Part shown: piece after piece, positions 15,094 through 23,767 of the stretch | Position numbering within the stretch: the stretch's first letter is position 1 | How the letters are laid out: every line of letters starts with the position of its first letter | NCBI RefSeq assembly: GCF_964273065.1 | Contig: NZ_OZ186815.1 | Coordinates: forward strand, 2,170,001 to 2,234,000 | Direction: 5' to 3' | Origin: Nocardiopsis dassonvillei_B | GTDB taxonomy: Bacteria > Actinomycetota > Actinomycetes > Streptosporangiales > Streptosporangiaceae | Length of the DNA stretch: 64,000 bases | Made by a program: the position numbers and the translations under genes | Notes under the pieces: generated by a model | What the model was told of the DNA's origin: nothing | What the model saw: only the letters and a program-made list of their open reading frames with translations | Database searches by the model: none

Positions 15094-15971
15094 CTGTCCC
15101 GGAGTCGTGGGTTGAGGGCCTGCTCCAGGGACCGGGTCATGGTGACCAGGCCGATCTGGAAGAGCATGATCATCACCATCGGGGCGACCAGGAACGGCAC
15201 GGCGCTGGGGACCAGGAAGGCGTTGTTGTCCCAGGCCTGCTGGATCATCAGCCCCCAGTTGGCCGCGGTGCTGGGCAGCAGGCCCAGCAGGTACATGCCG
15301 ACGACGGCGTAGATCGCGTTGGTGATCGCGATGATGAAGTTGATGAAGATGTAGCCGGCCATGTTGGGCAGCACCTCGGCGAAGAGGATGCGCGCGGTGC
15401 CCAGGTCCTGGAGCCGGGCCGCCTCGACGAACTCGCGCTCGCGCAGGGTGAGCACCTGGGCCCGGATGGAGCGCATGAGGTAGGGCCAGGTGACCAGGCC
15501 GATGATGAAGGCGACGACCATCGGCGACGCGGTGCGGTAGAAGGACGCCACGACCAGCATCAGGACGATGAACGGGATGGTCATCGTGATGTCGGTGAGC
15601 TGGAGCAGGAAGTGGTCGACCCGGCCGCGCACGTACCCGGCGATCCCGCCCAGGGCCACGGCGATGGCGACGGTGATCAGCGCCGCGACGACACCGACCC
15701 AGATGGGTTCGCGGCCGCCCAGGACCAGCTGGACGAAGGTGTCCTTGCCCTCGTGGTTGGTGCCGAGCCAGTGCTCGGACGTGGCCGGCCCCCAGATCTT
15801 GGTGACGTCGGTGGGGTTGTGGGTGTCGATGAGGAGGGGGCCGACGAAGGCGAAGAGGAGGACGCCCACGACGATGCACAGCCCGACGAAGCCGCTGGTG
15901 CTGCGGGTGATGCCGTGCCAGATGGCGCCCCAGACCCCGGCTCCGCCGGGGGCGACGGTGCTGACTGCCAT
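15090..15971 (-). CDS. ABC importer permease, OppC/DppC type
   Basis: A 293-residue inner-membrane permease with about six transmembrane segments and the ATPase-contact (EAA) motif EAARLQDLGTARILFAEVLPN. The N-terminal HWLGTNHEGKDTFVQLVLGGR segment is characteristic of the DppC branch. It follows the DppB-type permease by 6 bp. Confidence 0.93.
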   Translation of the reverse strand: MAVSTVAPGGAGVWGAIWHGITRSTSGFVGLCIVVGVLLFAFVGPLLIDTHNPTDVTKIWGPATSEHWLGTNHEGKDTFVQLVLGGREPIWVGVVAALITVAIAVALGGIAGYVRGRVDHFLLQLTDITMTIPFIVLMLVVASFYRTASPMVVAFIIGLVTWPYLMRSIRAQVLTLREREFVEAARLQDLGTARILFAEVLPNMAGYIFINFIIAITNAIYAVVGMYLLGLLPSTAANWGLMIQQAWDNNAFLVPSAVPFLVAPMVMIMLFQIGLVTMTRSLEQALNPRLRDR

Positions 15972-15977
15972 GGTCTC

Positions 15978-17069
15978 CTACTTCCGGATGCGCGGGTCGA
16001 GCCTGCTGTAGAGCAGGTCGGCGACGAGGTTGGCGGCCACCACACAGGTGGTGAGGACGACGAGGAGTCCCTGCAGGAGCGGGTAGTCGCGGTACTTGAC
16101 CGCGTCCAGCAGCAGGCCGCCGACGCCCTTGTAGACCAGGACCTGCTCGACGAAGATCGCGCCGCCGACGAGGGTCCCGAAGCAGATGGCGATCTGGGCG
16201 ACCAGCGGCAGGATGGCGTTGCGGCCGACGTAGGACACCGCGATGCGGCGGTCGCGCAGGCCCCGGGCCCGGGCGACCGTCACGTAGTCCTCGCTGAGGA
16301 CCTCGGTGGTGGAGGCCTTCATGATGAGCATCCAGGTGCCGATGACGGCCAGCACGTAGGTGAAGATCGGCAGGCCGGCGTGGTAGAGCGCGTCGCCGAC
16401 GAACTCGGCGGTGAACCCGGGCTCGACCCCGGGGCTGAGGGTGCCGCGCAGCGCGATGGGGTTGAACCAGCTCAGGTACATGCCGCCGCCGACGACCAGG
16501 AGCATCGCGATGAGGTAGTTGGGGATCGCGCCCAGCACCGAGGCAACGACGCTGAGGACGTGGTCGAGGAGGCGGTTGCGGCGGTAGGCCATGAGCATGC
16601 CCAGCGACAGGCCCAGGGTGATGGCGATGACGGTGCCGATACCGATGCTGAACAGGGTCCAGGGCAGGTAGGCGGCGATGGAGTCGGCGACGGAGAAGCC
16701 GGGCCGGTTGATGGTCATGCCCATGTCGAAGGTGAACAGGCCGACGACGAAGTCCCACCACTGCCGCCACAGGGGCGCGTCGGGGTCGTAGGCCAGGGAG
16801 TTGGCCGCGATGATCCGCGCCTCCTCCAGGCTCATGCCGCCCTGGGTGAGGCGGCCGGCCATGACGTCGATGGGGTCGCCTGGCATGGCGCGGCCGAGGA
16901 AGAAGGTCACGTTGGCGACGACGAAGACGACGACGATCGCTTTCCTGACCTTGACCAGGGCGTAGTGGCGCCAGATCCGCAGGGGCGCGGAGAGGGGGGC
17001 GCCGTCCCGGGTCGGCGCTGTGGTCCCGGCGTCCGGCTGCGGAGGGGAGGCCGCGATTTCGGTGGCCAC
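15978..17069 (-). CDS. ABC importer permease, OppB/DppB type (first gene of operon)
   Basis: A 363-residue permease with an N-terminal cytoplasmic extension of about 40 residues, the DppB-type FFLGRAMPGDPID motif after the first helix, six transmembrane segments and the EAA-like loop EDYVTVARARGLRDRRIAVSYV. It is the promoter-proximal gene of the importer operon; the 29-bp palindrome at 17148-17176 lies 79 bp upstream of its start. Confidence 0.92.
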   Translation of the reverse strand: MATEIAASPPQPDAGTTAPTRDGAPLSAPLRIWRHYALVKVRKAIVVVFVVANVTFFLGRAMPGDPIDVMAGRLTQGGMSLEEARIIAANSLAYDPDAPLWRQWWDFVVGLFTFDMGMTINRPGFSVADSIAAYLPWTLFSIGIGTVIAITLGLSLGMLMAYRRNRLLDHVLSVVASVLGAIPNYLIAMLLVVGGGMYLSWFNPIALRGTLSPGVEPGFTAEFVGDALYHAGLPIFTYVLAVIGTWMLIMKASTTEVLSEDYVTVARARGLRDRRIAVSYVGRNAILPLVAQIAICFGTLVGGAIFVEQVLVYKGVGGLLLDAVKYRDYPLLQGLLVVLTTCVVAANLVADLLYSRLDPRIRK

Positions 17070-17147
17070 GGGTCTCCTTCGAGCGGGGAGGTGGGGCTGT
17101 CGGAGAAAGGGGTCGGAGGGGCGGAAGAGCGTGGAGTGCTGGGGTCC

Positions 17148-17176
17148 GTTCTATTAGGAAAGTTTCCTAATAGAAC
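17148..17176. promoter_or_regulatory. Perfect 29-bp palindromic operator upstream of the importer
   Basis: GTTCTATTAGGAAA, one central G, then its exact complement TTTCCTAATAGAAC. It is strikingly AT-rich for this genome and lies between the divergent importer operon and peptidase gene, 79 bp from the importer start codon and 267 bp from the peptidase start. The core TTAGGAAA-n-TTTCCTAA resembles, from memory, operators of actinobacterial ROK-family sugar repressors (CsnR type). No ROK gene is in the window. Confidence 0.8.
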
Positions 17177-17442
17177 GCCAAGGTAACCCGTGGAGTGTGG
17201 CGGACACCACCTTCGTGACCAAACGGCGTCCTTCGCGCGACGCGATCGGCACAGTAAAAGTCACTAAAAGTACACACAGGGACGAATCTCCGTTCATCCG
17301 CGTGGCCGGATCCGGCCCCTCAGCCCGATCCATGACTTTCGTGGGTGTTCGCCGCGAAACGGAGATACGTACTGTTACCGGGCCGATGCACGACTCCCCG
17401 GCGCCGCCCCGCGGCCCGGGCCGGAGCAGCAAAGGACCCCCT

Positions 17443-19074
17443 GTGCACAGAGCACCCCTACCGATCGCCGCGGGCGCACTCGTGTGCGCCCTGGCCCTGT
17501 CCCCCGTGGCGGCCTCCCCGGCCTCCGCCGCGCCCGCCGACCCCCTGGCCGTCTTCCACGAACAGGAGGTCCGCTGGGAGCCCTGCGGGGAAAGGCTCCT
17601 GGAGGGCCTGGAGTGCGCCCGGGTCGAGGTGCCCCTCGACTACGCCGACCCCGGCGGCGAGCGGGCGTCCATCGCGATCAGCCGCCACCGCGCCACCGAC
17701 CCCGAGCGGCGGCGCGGCATCCTGCTGACCAACCCGGGCGGCCCCGGCGGAGCGGGCCGCTACATGCCCATCAGCCCGCGGCCCGACCTGGGCTTCGACT
17801 ACGGGCTGGGCGACCAGCGCGTCACCGAGGTGTACGACGTCATCGGGATGGACCCGCGCGGCGCCGGAGCCTCCACGCCCCGCCTCGACTGCGGCCGGGG
17901 CCTCCCCCTCCCGCCCCCGCGTCCCGACGACGACGGGTTCTCGGCCCTCACCCGGGAGGCCATCGCCGTCCAGCGTGCCTGCGAGAGCGCGCACGGCGAC
18001 CTGATCCCGCACATGACCACGGCGAACACTGCGCGCGACATGGACGTGGTCCGCGCCGCCCTGGGCGAGGAGAGGACCTCGTACTACGGCGTGTCCTACG
18101 GGACCTATCTGGGAGCGGTGTACGGGAGCCTGTTCCCCGAGCGGATGGACCGCAGCGTCCTGGACTCCTCGGTGACCCCCGACGGCATGTGGCGGGGCGT
18201 CTTCACCCGGCAGAACGAGGGCTACCGGGCCAACGTGGAGCGGTACACCGCCTGGATCGCCGAGCGCCACGACGTGTACGGGTTCGGGCCCACCCCCGGG
18301 GAGGTGCTGGCCACCGTCGAGGAGACCCGCGCCCGGCTGGAGGAGGAGCCCAGGTACGACGTCCCCGGGCTGCCGGAGGGAGTGCCCTTCACCGCGGACG
18401 ACTTCGACTTCTACTTCGGCTCGGCCTCCCGGTACCAGAGCCTCTGGGACCTGCTCGCCGCCGAGCTGTGGCTCTTCGTGCACGACGTGCCCTTCCCGGA
18501 GTACGAGCTCCCCGAGTTCCCCGACCCGGAGGTGGAACTCTCCAGCGACTCCCTGCTGATGGCGGTGAGCTGCGAGGCCGAGTGGCCCTCGCGCCTGTCG
18601 GACTACTACGCGGACATGCGGGAGGCGCGGGAGTCCAACCCGTACGGCATCGGGGCCATCTGGCACTCCCCGCAGCCCTGCACGTTCGCCTCGCGGGGAC
18701 CGGCCGAGCCGCTGGTGGAACTGGAGCGCGACGGCTACGCCGCCGGGCTGGTGATCGCGGCCGAGTACGACGCCAACACCGTCTACGAGGGCGGCCCGCT
18801 CATGGCCGACCGGCTCGGCAACGCGCTCGTGACCGTGACCGACGAGGGCGGCCACGGGTTCTACGGCGTCCCCGGGCTGGACTGCGTGACGGCGGCCGTG
18901 GACGCCTACCTGGTGGACGGCGCCGCCCCCGGGGACGCGACCTGCCCCGGGCTGCCCCGGCCGCAGGACGCCCCCTCCCCCGCGCGGGTGTCCGGGGAGG
19001 CGGGCGGAGCCGTCGCCGAGATCATGGCCGAGCGGGAGGACCCGCCGCCGGTGCGGCGGCCCGGCCTGGGCTGA
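17443..19074 (+). CDS. Secreted alpha/beta-hydrolase, tripeptidyl-aminopeptidase-like
   Basis: A secreted serine peptidase/hydrolase of the Streptomyces Tap/Slp type. I chose GTG 17443 (AAGGA six bases upstream), which places a normal signal peptide at the N terminus (VHRAPLPIAAGALVCALALS, cleavage near ASA-AP) and gives 543 residues. The oxyanion loop LLTNPGGPGGAG, nucleophile elbow GVSYG, Asp in AAEYDANTV and catalytic His in DEGGHGFYG make a complete triad. The C-terminal TAP-like domain carries the Asp and His. Upstream in-frame starts would bury the signal peptide. It removes N-terminal peptides from extracellular proteins in characterised relatives; substrate here unknown. Confidence 0.88.
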   Translation: MHRAPLPIAAGALVCALALSPVAASPASAAPADPLAVFHEQEVRWEPCGERLLEGLECARVEVPLDYADPGGERASIAISRHRATDPERRRGILLTNPGGPGGAGRYMPISPRPDLGFDYGLGDQRVTEVYDVIGMDPRGAGASTPRLDCGRGLPLPPPRPDDDGFSALTREAIAVQRACESAHGDLIPHMTTANTARDMDVVRAALGEERTSYYGVSYGTYLGAVYGSLFPERMDRSVLDSSVTPDGMWRGVFTRQNEGYRANVERYTAWIAERHDVYGFGPTPGEVLATVEETRARLEEEPRYDVPGLPEGVPFTADDFDFYFGSASRYQSLWDLLAAELWLFVHDVPFPEYELPEFPDPEVELSSDSLLMAVSCEAEWPSRLSDYYADMREARESNPYGIGAIWHSPQPCTFASRGPAEPLVELERDGYAAGLVIAAEYDANTVYEGGPLMADRLGNALVTVTDEGGHGFYGVPGLDCVTAAVDAYLVDGAAPGDATCPGLPRPQDAPSPARVSGEAGGAVAEIMAEREDPPPVRRPGLG

Positions 19075-19087
19075 CCCGGACACGGGA

Positions 19088-19121
19088 ACGGCCCGCGCCG
19101 CCGGTGGGCGGTGCGGGCCGT
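19088..19121. terminator. Bidirectional hairpin between convergent genes
   Basis: ACGGCCCGC pairs with GCGGGCCGT, extended internally by GCC/GGC pairs, between the peptidase stop and the stop of the convergent lipoprotein gene. Confidence 0.75.
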
Positions 19122-19136
19122 GCGGGGGAGGGTGTC

Positions 19137-19721
19137 CTACCGGTTGCTGCCGGCCAGGGTCCCGGTCGTGTCGACGTCCGGCTCGTAGATGAGGCACAGC
19201 ACCTCGCGGTCGCCCGCCTCCCAGCCGGCCGCGGTCGGGAAGAGCGGCAGGACGTACAGCGAGGAGGAGTAGTAGTCGACGCCGACGAAGGGCTCGAAGG
19301 CCTCCTCGCACAGCTCCTGGGCGGAGTCCGACACGGAGGTCTCGCCGGGGTAGGCGCCCGAGTCCTCGATGTTCTCGACGTGGTAGACCTCGTAGACGTG
19401 CGGCTCGGCGCAGTCGATCTTGGGCACCGAGGAGATCTCGTCCTCGCCCTCGCCGAACTCGGTCAGGCAGTCGCCGAGGAAGATGTCGAAGACGTCGGTG
19501 TCCTCGGGGTCGATCGGGACCTCGGGGGTCTCGACGGGGGTCTCCTCGGAGGTCGCCTCGGGGGTCTCGACCTCGGGAGCCGGGGTCACCTCGGCACCCG
19601 GGCGCAGCGCCGGAGGCAGCAGCATCTCGGGGCTGCACGCCGTCAGCGACAGGGCGGCGCCGACGACCAGGGGGCCGAGCACGAGGCGACCGTACGGCGA
19701 ACGGCGCATTTCCGACAACAT
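19137..19721 (-). CDS. Septum-formation family lipoprotein (1)
   Basis: A 194-residue lipoprotein: basic N terminus, hydrophobic segment and lipobox LTAC (Cys 29), then a Pro/Glu/Thr-rich linker and a C-terminal Septum_form (PF13845-like) domain with conserved Cys pairs (LGDCLTEF, IDCAEPHVYEVYHVE, AQELCEEAF, REVLCLIYE). It is a close paralogue of the next gene at 19860-20354, with which it shares domain and orientation. Function in the family is poorly defined; the name derives from an association with cell division. Confidence 0.8.
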   Translation of the reverse strand: MLSEMRRSPYGRLVLGPLVVGAALSLTACSPEMLLPPALRPGAEVTPAPEVETPEATSEETPVETPEVPIDPEDTDVFDIFLGDCLTEFGEGEDEISSVPKIDCAEPHVYEVYHVENIEDSGAYPGETSVSDSAQELCEEAFEPFVGVDYYSSSLYVLPLFPTAAGWEAGDREVLCLIYEPDVDTTGTLAGSNR

Positions 19722-19859
19722 GGCGACTCCACAGGGGTTCTTCGTTACGTGCCGCCGACGGACCCGGCGACACCTATCCAGATGCGCGGGGGACGGCCGC
19801 GGTTCCCGGTCTGACCGGAAAAATCCCGGTCCGCCCGTTGCGGACGGACCGGGCGGGGG

Positions 19860-20354
19860 CTAGCGGGCGGCGCCGGCCAGGGAGCCGGTGACCATCTCGC
19901 CGTTGGTGACGACGATGCAGACGATCTCGCGGTCGTCCGCCAGGGTCCAGCCCTCCTCGATCGGCAGGAGGAAGGTGTAGAGGAGTTCCGACTCCATGTA
20001 GGCGATGCCGACGAACTCCTCGAACTTGGACTCGCAGATCTCCTCGCCACTGGTGCTGAGGGAGTCCGCGCCCGGGTAGTCGCCCTCCGGCAGCACCTCG
20101 ATGTGGTAGACCTCCGAGTCGTGCTCCTCGGCGCAGTCGACCGTCGGGACCTGGCTGATCTCCTCGGCCTCGAAGGAGGCGTCCATCTCGGCCTCGGTGA
20201 AGCAGTCGCCCACCTCGAGCTGGAAGACATCGTCCTGGCCGCTCGCGGCGCCCAGCAGACCGGTCACGGCGCCGCAGCCGGTGAGGGCCACCGCGGCGGT
20301 GCCGGCCAGCAGGGACAGGCCCAGAGCACGGGGGAAGACGGGGGAAAGGGACAT
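19860..20354 (-). CDS. Septum-formation family lipoprotein (2)
   Basis: A 164-residue lipoprotein starting at ATG 20354 (GGAG eight bases upstream; a longer in-frame start exists but adds a non-signal-like leader). Lipobox LTGC (Cys 27) precedes a domain with the same four-cysteine layout as its neighbour (VGDCFTEAEM, VDCAEEHDSEVYHIE, GEEICESKFEEFVG, REIVCIVV). It lacks the long Pro/Glu linker of the neighbour. The two are separated by 138 bp and probably arose by tandem duplication. Confidence 0.82.
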   Translation of the reverse strand: MSLSPVFPRALGLSLLAGTAAVALTGCGAVTGLLGAASGQDDVFQLEVGDCFTEAEMDASFEAEEISQVPTVDCAEEHDSEVYHIEVLPEGDYPGADSLSTSGEEICESKFEEFVGIAYMESELLYTFLLPIEEGWTLADDREIVCIVVTNGEMVTGSLAGAAR

Positions 20355-20571
20355 GGGGATACTCCGGAAATGATGGGGAAGGGCCGACCCGAAGCGGCGG
20401 CGGAACAACATTTCACCAGGTCGGGGCCAGCGTCAACCCATTTGTGAGGTATGACCTTGAATGTGGGGGAACCGGTACAGAGGGATCCGGTTCCGCCCTC
20501 CCCGGGGCAGAGGGGATCGCGGTACAGCACAGCACGGGACCACGACATTTCGCCGTCCCCGGGGATGAGAG

Positions 20572-20598
20572 AGGCCCCTGGTCCGTGACCAGGGGCCT
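20572..20598 (-). terminator. Terminator hairpin after tRNA-Lys copy 1
   Basis: A perfect 12-bp stem AGGCCCCTGGTC/GACCAGGGGCCT with a 3-base loop, ten bases past the 3' end of the minus-strand tRNA gene at 20609-20681. Confidence 0.8.
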
Positions 20599-20608
20599 TC
20601 CCGCTGTG

Positions 20609-20681
<73 letters not shown>

Positions 20682-20848
20682 CCGTCTTCGCGCGACCCGC
20701 GCCGCGCTGCGACCTCATCGATGCTACCGGAACCGCCGTGCGGCTCCGCGCCGTTCGGCCCGTGATCCGGGCCACCCGGACGACCGGGAGGAACGCGACG
20801 TGATCGACCCCGGTGGAAGGTCGGACCTTCTGCCGGGGCCGTTCGCCG

Positions 20849-20921
<73 letters not shown>

Positions 20922-21028
20922 CTGTCGTTCCGGTGCCGACCCTGCGGGCCGTACCCCTCTGCGACGTCGTTAACTCTAGCAGGACTCACGGAGTGGTCGC
21001 GAACCGTTTGTCCGGTCGCCCGCGCGGG

Positions 21029-21214
21029 TCAGGAGAAGGCCAGGACCAGCGCGACGACGATCGCGACGGCCGCGACCACACCGACGCCCGCGAGGACGAT
21101 CGGCAGGACGGGGCGACGCTCGGGAGCCTCGGGCTCGGGGTTCTCGTCGACGAAGCGCTGGAAGTGCTGGGTGGCCCCGGCGGGGTCCATGTTGGAATCG
21201 TTGTTCTGTGTCAT
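21029..21214 (-). CDS. Small single-helix membrane protein
   Basis: A 61-residue protein with a polar, acidic N-terminal half and one C-terminal hydrophobic helix (PVLPIVLAGVGVVAAVAIVV, then ALVLAF), so probably tail-anchored with its N terminus in the cytoplasm. The codon pattern is coding-like and the start ATG 21214 is isolated in a gene-poor gap. I do not recognise a family. Confidence 0.55.
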   Translation of the reverse strand: MTQNNDSNMDPAGATQHFQRFVDENPEPEAPERRPVLPIVLAGVGVVAAVAIVVALVLAFS

Positions 21215-21619
21215 GGGGTCGACACTAGCGACTCATGTGACCCGAGAGCACCGTTGTCAACGAATTCGGGCGATATGACAAGCCCCCGCCACCGTTCACG
21301 CCGGTGAAAGGCGAACGTAAGAGGCAGCGGCCAGACTCGTCCCGGCGGGCCGCAACGACCGGTACTTCCCCGCGGCCGCGGCGGCCCCCCGGGCCCGGCG
21401 CGCGAGCACGCGGCGACCCCGTGCGCGGACCATGCGCCGGGTCCGCCGACACACCTCCCCCGGCCGCGCCACCGGCGCCTTCCCGCACCTCGGACGGGAA
21501 ACCCGAGGTCCGCGGGCTTCGGTACTTGCCGCGGAGCCGACCGCTTGGAATCCTGGATTCTCCCGCTTTTTCCCTTCCGCGCGTTGACTCTGCACCAAGA
21601 CCGAAAGAAACTTTCCTCC
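21215..21619. other. Divergent promoter region, no gene
   Basis: About 405 bp between the small membrane protein (minus) and the RpiR regulator (plus). It holds a more AT-rich patch at 21255-21285 suited to the minus-strand promoter and two similar strings, CGGTACTTCCCCGCGG near 21359 and CGGTACTTGCCGCGG near 21522, that could be a repeated regulatory site. No ORF is convincing; an in-frame TTG at 21545 could extend the regulator. Confidence 0.4.
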
Positions 21620-22594
21620 ATGGCGCACATTCCGAAGCCCACGGAAGACCGCGTGGAATCGGGGATTCCACAGGTCCCCACCACCGTGCTCCGCATCCGT
21701 TCGCTGCTGCCCTCGCTGGCACCGGCCGAGCGCCGGGTCGCCCAGCGCATCATCGACGACCCCGAACGGGCCGCGGCCTCCTCCATCACGCAGCTCGCCA
21801 AGGACTGCGCCACCTCCGAGGCGACCGTCATCCGCTTCTGCCGGACCATCGACTTCAGCGGGTACCGGGAGCTGCGGCTGGCGCTGGCCACCGAGGCCGG
21901 GCAGGCCCGCGGGGCCAGGACCACGGGGGCGCCCGAGCCCGACGGCGACATCAACCCCGACGACACCCTGGTGACGGTGGTACAGAAGATCGCCTTCACC
22001 GACGCCCGCGCGGTCGAGGAGACCGGGGCGGCCCTGGACGTCGACGTGCTGCGCACCGTCATCGACACGATGTCGGCCGCCCGGCGCATCGACGTGTACG
22101 GGGTGGGGGCCAGCGCCTTCGTCGGCGCCGACCTCCAGCAGAAGCTGCACCGGATCGGGCTCACCTCGTTCGCCTGGTCGGACGCGCACGTGATGCTCAC
22201 CAGTGCGGCCCTGCTGGACGAGCGCGACGTCGCCATCGGCATCTCGCACAGCGGCGCCACCATCGACACCGTTCAGGCGCTGACCGAGGCGGGACGCCGG
22301 GGTGCGCGGACCGTGGCGATCACCAACTTCCCGCGCTCCCCCATCGGCTTCGCCGACCACGTGCTGACCACCGCGGCCAGGGAGACCACCTTCCGGTCCG
22401 GGGCGACCGCCAGCAGGCTGGCCCAGCTGACCGTGGTGGACTGCCTGTTCGTGGGGCTGGCGCAGAGCCGGTACGCCGACAGCAGGGCGGCCCTGGAGAC
22501 CACCGCCGAGGCGGTGCGGGGGCTGCGCATCAACGACGACCGCAAGCGTCGCCGGGGCCGGCCCGACGACAGGACCGACGACGACCGACCGTGA
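21620..22594 (+). CDS. RpiR/MurR-family transcriptional regulator
   Basis: A 324-residue regulator with an N-terminal RpiR helix-turn-helix (SSITQLAKDCATSEATVIRF, about residues 54-73) and a C-terminal SIS sugar-phosphate-binding domain (YGVGASAFVGADLQQKL; GISHSGATIDT). In the family the SIS domain senses a phosphosugar. The MurNAc-6-phosphate etherase gene follows on the same strand, so this is most likely a MurR-like repressor of cell-wall sugar recycling. ATG 21620 is chosen because residues encoded further upstream (TTG 21545) look non-coding, although the ribosome site of 21620 is weak. Confidence 0.85.
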   Translation: MAHIPKPTEDRVESGIPQVPTTVLRIRSLLPSLAPAERRVAQRIIDDPERAAASSITQLAKDCATSEATVIRFCRTIDFSGYRELRLALATEAGQARGARTTGAPEPDGDINPDDTLVTVVQKIAFTDARAVEETGAALDVDVLRTVIDTMSAARRIDVYGVGASAFVGADLQQKLHRIGLTSFAWSDAHVMLTSAALLDERDVAIGISHSGATIDTVQALTEAGRRGARTVAITNFPRSPIGFADHVLTTAARETTFRSGATASRLAQLTVVDCLFVGLAQSRYADSRAALETTAEAVRGLRINDDRKRRRGRPDDRTDDDRP

Positions 22595-22648
22595 GACGCC
22601 GACCGGGTTCTGGAGGCCCCGAGGAGACGTCCTCCAGGAGGATCCCGT

Positions 22649-22754
22649 GGCCGCAGGCCGCCCGTTGAGGGCGGTGGTGGGCGACGGGCGGGCAGGACCG
22701 CCGGCCGCAGGCCGCCCGTTGAGGGCGGTGGTGGGCGACGGGCGGGCAGGACCG
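22649..22754. repeat. Perfect 52-bp tandem direct repeat
   Basis: Two identical 52-bp copies (22649-22700 and 22703-22754, period 54) in the gap between the RpiR regulator and murQ. Each copy contains the hairpin CCGCCC-GTTGA-GGGCGG. The duplication sits where the murQ leader would be, so it could affect murQ expression by repeating a hairpin or binding site. Confidence 0.9.
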
Positions 22755-22836
22755 AAGCGAGCACCGCCCCCGGCGGCGGGCCGGGGAGCGGTCGGGAAAG
22801 GAAGGGCAGCGGGTGCGGACCGAACAGGAGAGCGCT

Positions 22837-23766
22837 GTGGAGCATGACGGCGGGGATCGGGCCCCGGACGAGACGGTGATCGTGCGCGCCCCCACCGAGG
22901 CCCGCAACCCCCGCACCCTGGACATCGACCGGCTGTCGGCCCTGGACGTCCTGCGGCGGATCAACGCCGAGGACGCCACCGTGCCCGCGGCGGTGGAGGC
23001 GGCCCTGCCGGACCTGGCCCGGGCCGTCGAGCTGGGGGTGGCCGCCCTGGAGAGCGGTGCGGCCATCCACTACTTCGGCGCGGGCACCTCCGGGCGCATC
23101 GCCGCCCAGGACGCCGCCGAGCTGCCGCCCACCTACGGGATCCCCCCCGAGTGGGTGGTGGCCCACCACGCGGGCGGCGGGGCCGCCCTGGTCCGCGCCG
23201 TGGAGGGCATCGAGGACGACTGGGAGTCCGGGCGCGCCGACGCGTCGGAGCTCACCCCCGGGTCCCTGGCGGTCGGGCTGGCCGCCAGCGGCCGCACCCC
23301 GTACGTGGGCGGCGCCCTGGAGGCGGCCCGGGAGCGGTCCGCCGCCACCGTGCTCATCAGCGCCAACCCCGGCGCCCCGCTGGCGGACCGGGTGGACGTG
23401 CACGTGGGCATGGACACCGGCGCCGAGGTGATCGCCGGGTCGACCCGGATGAAGGCGGGAACCGCCCAGAAGCTGGCGCTGAACGCGTTCTCCACCGCCG
23501 TGATGGTCCGGACGGGGCGCACCTACTCCAACCTCATGGTGGGTGTGGACGCCTCCAACGGGAAGCTGCGCGGCCGGGTGGTGACGATCCTGGCCGAGGC
23601 CGCGCAGGCGGACGAGGAGTCCTGTGCGCGGGCGCTGACCGCCGCCGACGGCGACACCCGGACGGCGCTGGTGTCCCTGCTGGCCGGGGTTTCCGCCGCC
23701 GAGGCCCGCACCGCGCTGGACGGCGCCCGGGGCAGGGTCCGCGACGCCCTGGCGGCCCTGGCCTGA
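22837..23766 (+). CDS. murQ: N-acetylmuramic acid 6-phosphate etherase
   Basis: Cleaves the D-lactyl ether of MurNAc 6-phosphate to give GlcNAc 6-phosphate and D-lactate in peptidoglycan recycling. The SIS-type core has FGAGTSGRIAAQDAAELPPTYG (including the catalytic Glu region) and the family signature GSTRMKAGTAQKLALNAFST followed by YSNLMVGVDASNGKLRGR. GTG 22837 has AGGAG six bases upstream and gives 309 residues, close to the usual length; GTG 22813 with its own AAGGAAGG site would add eight residues. The gene is preceded by an RpiR regulator on the same strand. No PTS MurP gene is nearby, so the substrate may come from an internal anhydroMurNAc route. Confidence 0.93.
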   Translation: MEHDGGDRAPDETVIVRAPTEARNPRTLDIDRLSALDVLRRINAEDATVPAAVEAALPDLARAVELGVAALESGAAIHYFGAGTSGRIAAQDAAELPPTYGIPPEWVVAHHAGGGAALVRAVEGIEDDWESGRADASELTPGSLAVGLAASGRTPYVGGALEAARERSAATVLISANPGAPLADRVDVHVGMDTGAEVIAGSTRMKAGTAQKLALNAFSTAVMVRTGRTYSNLMVGVDASNGKLRGRVVTILAEAAQADEESCARALTAADGDTRTALVSLLAGVSAAEARTALDGARGRVRDALAALA

Positions 23767-23767
23767 G

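Noticed and set aside
14020..16770. Single 900-residue frame covering a permease region and the OppD-type ATPase
   Set aside because: Only the last 357 residues are real; the upstream part is a shifted-frame reading of the two permease genes, which have clear starts and stops of their own.
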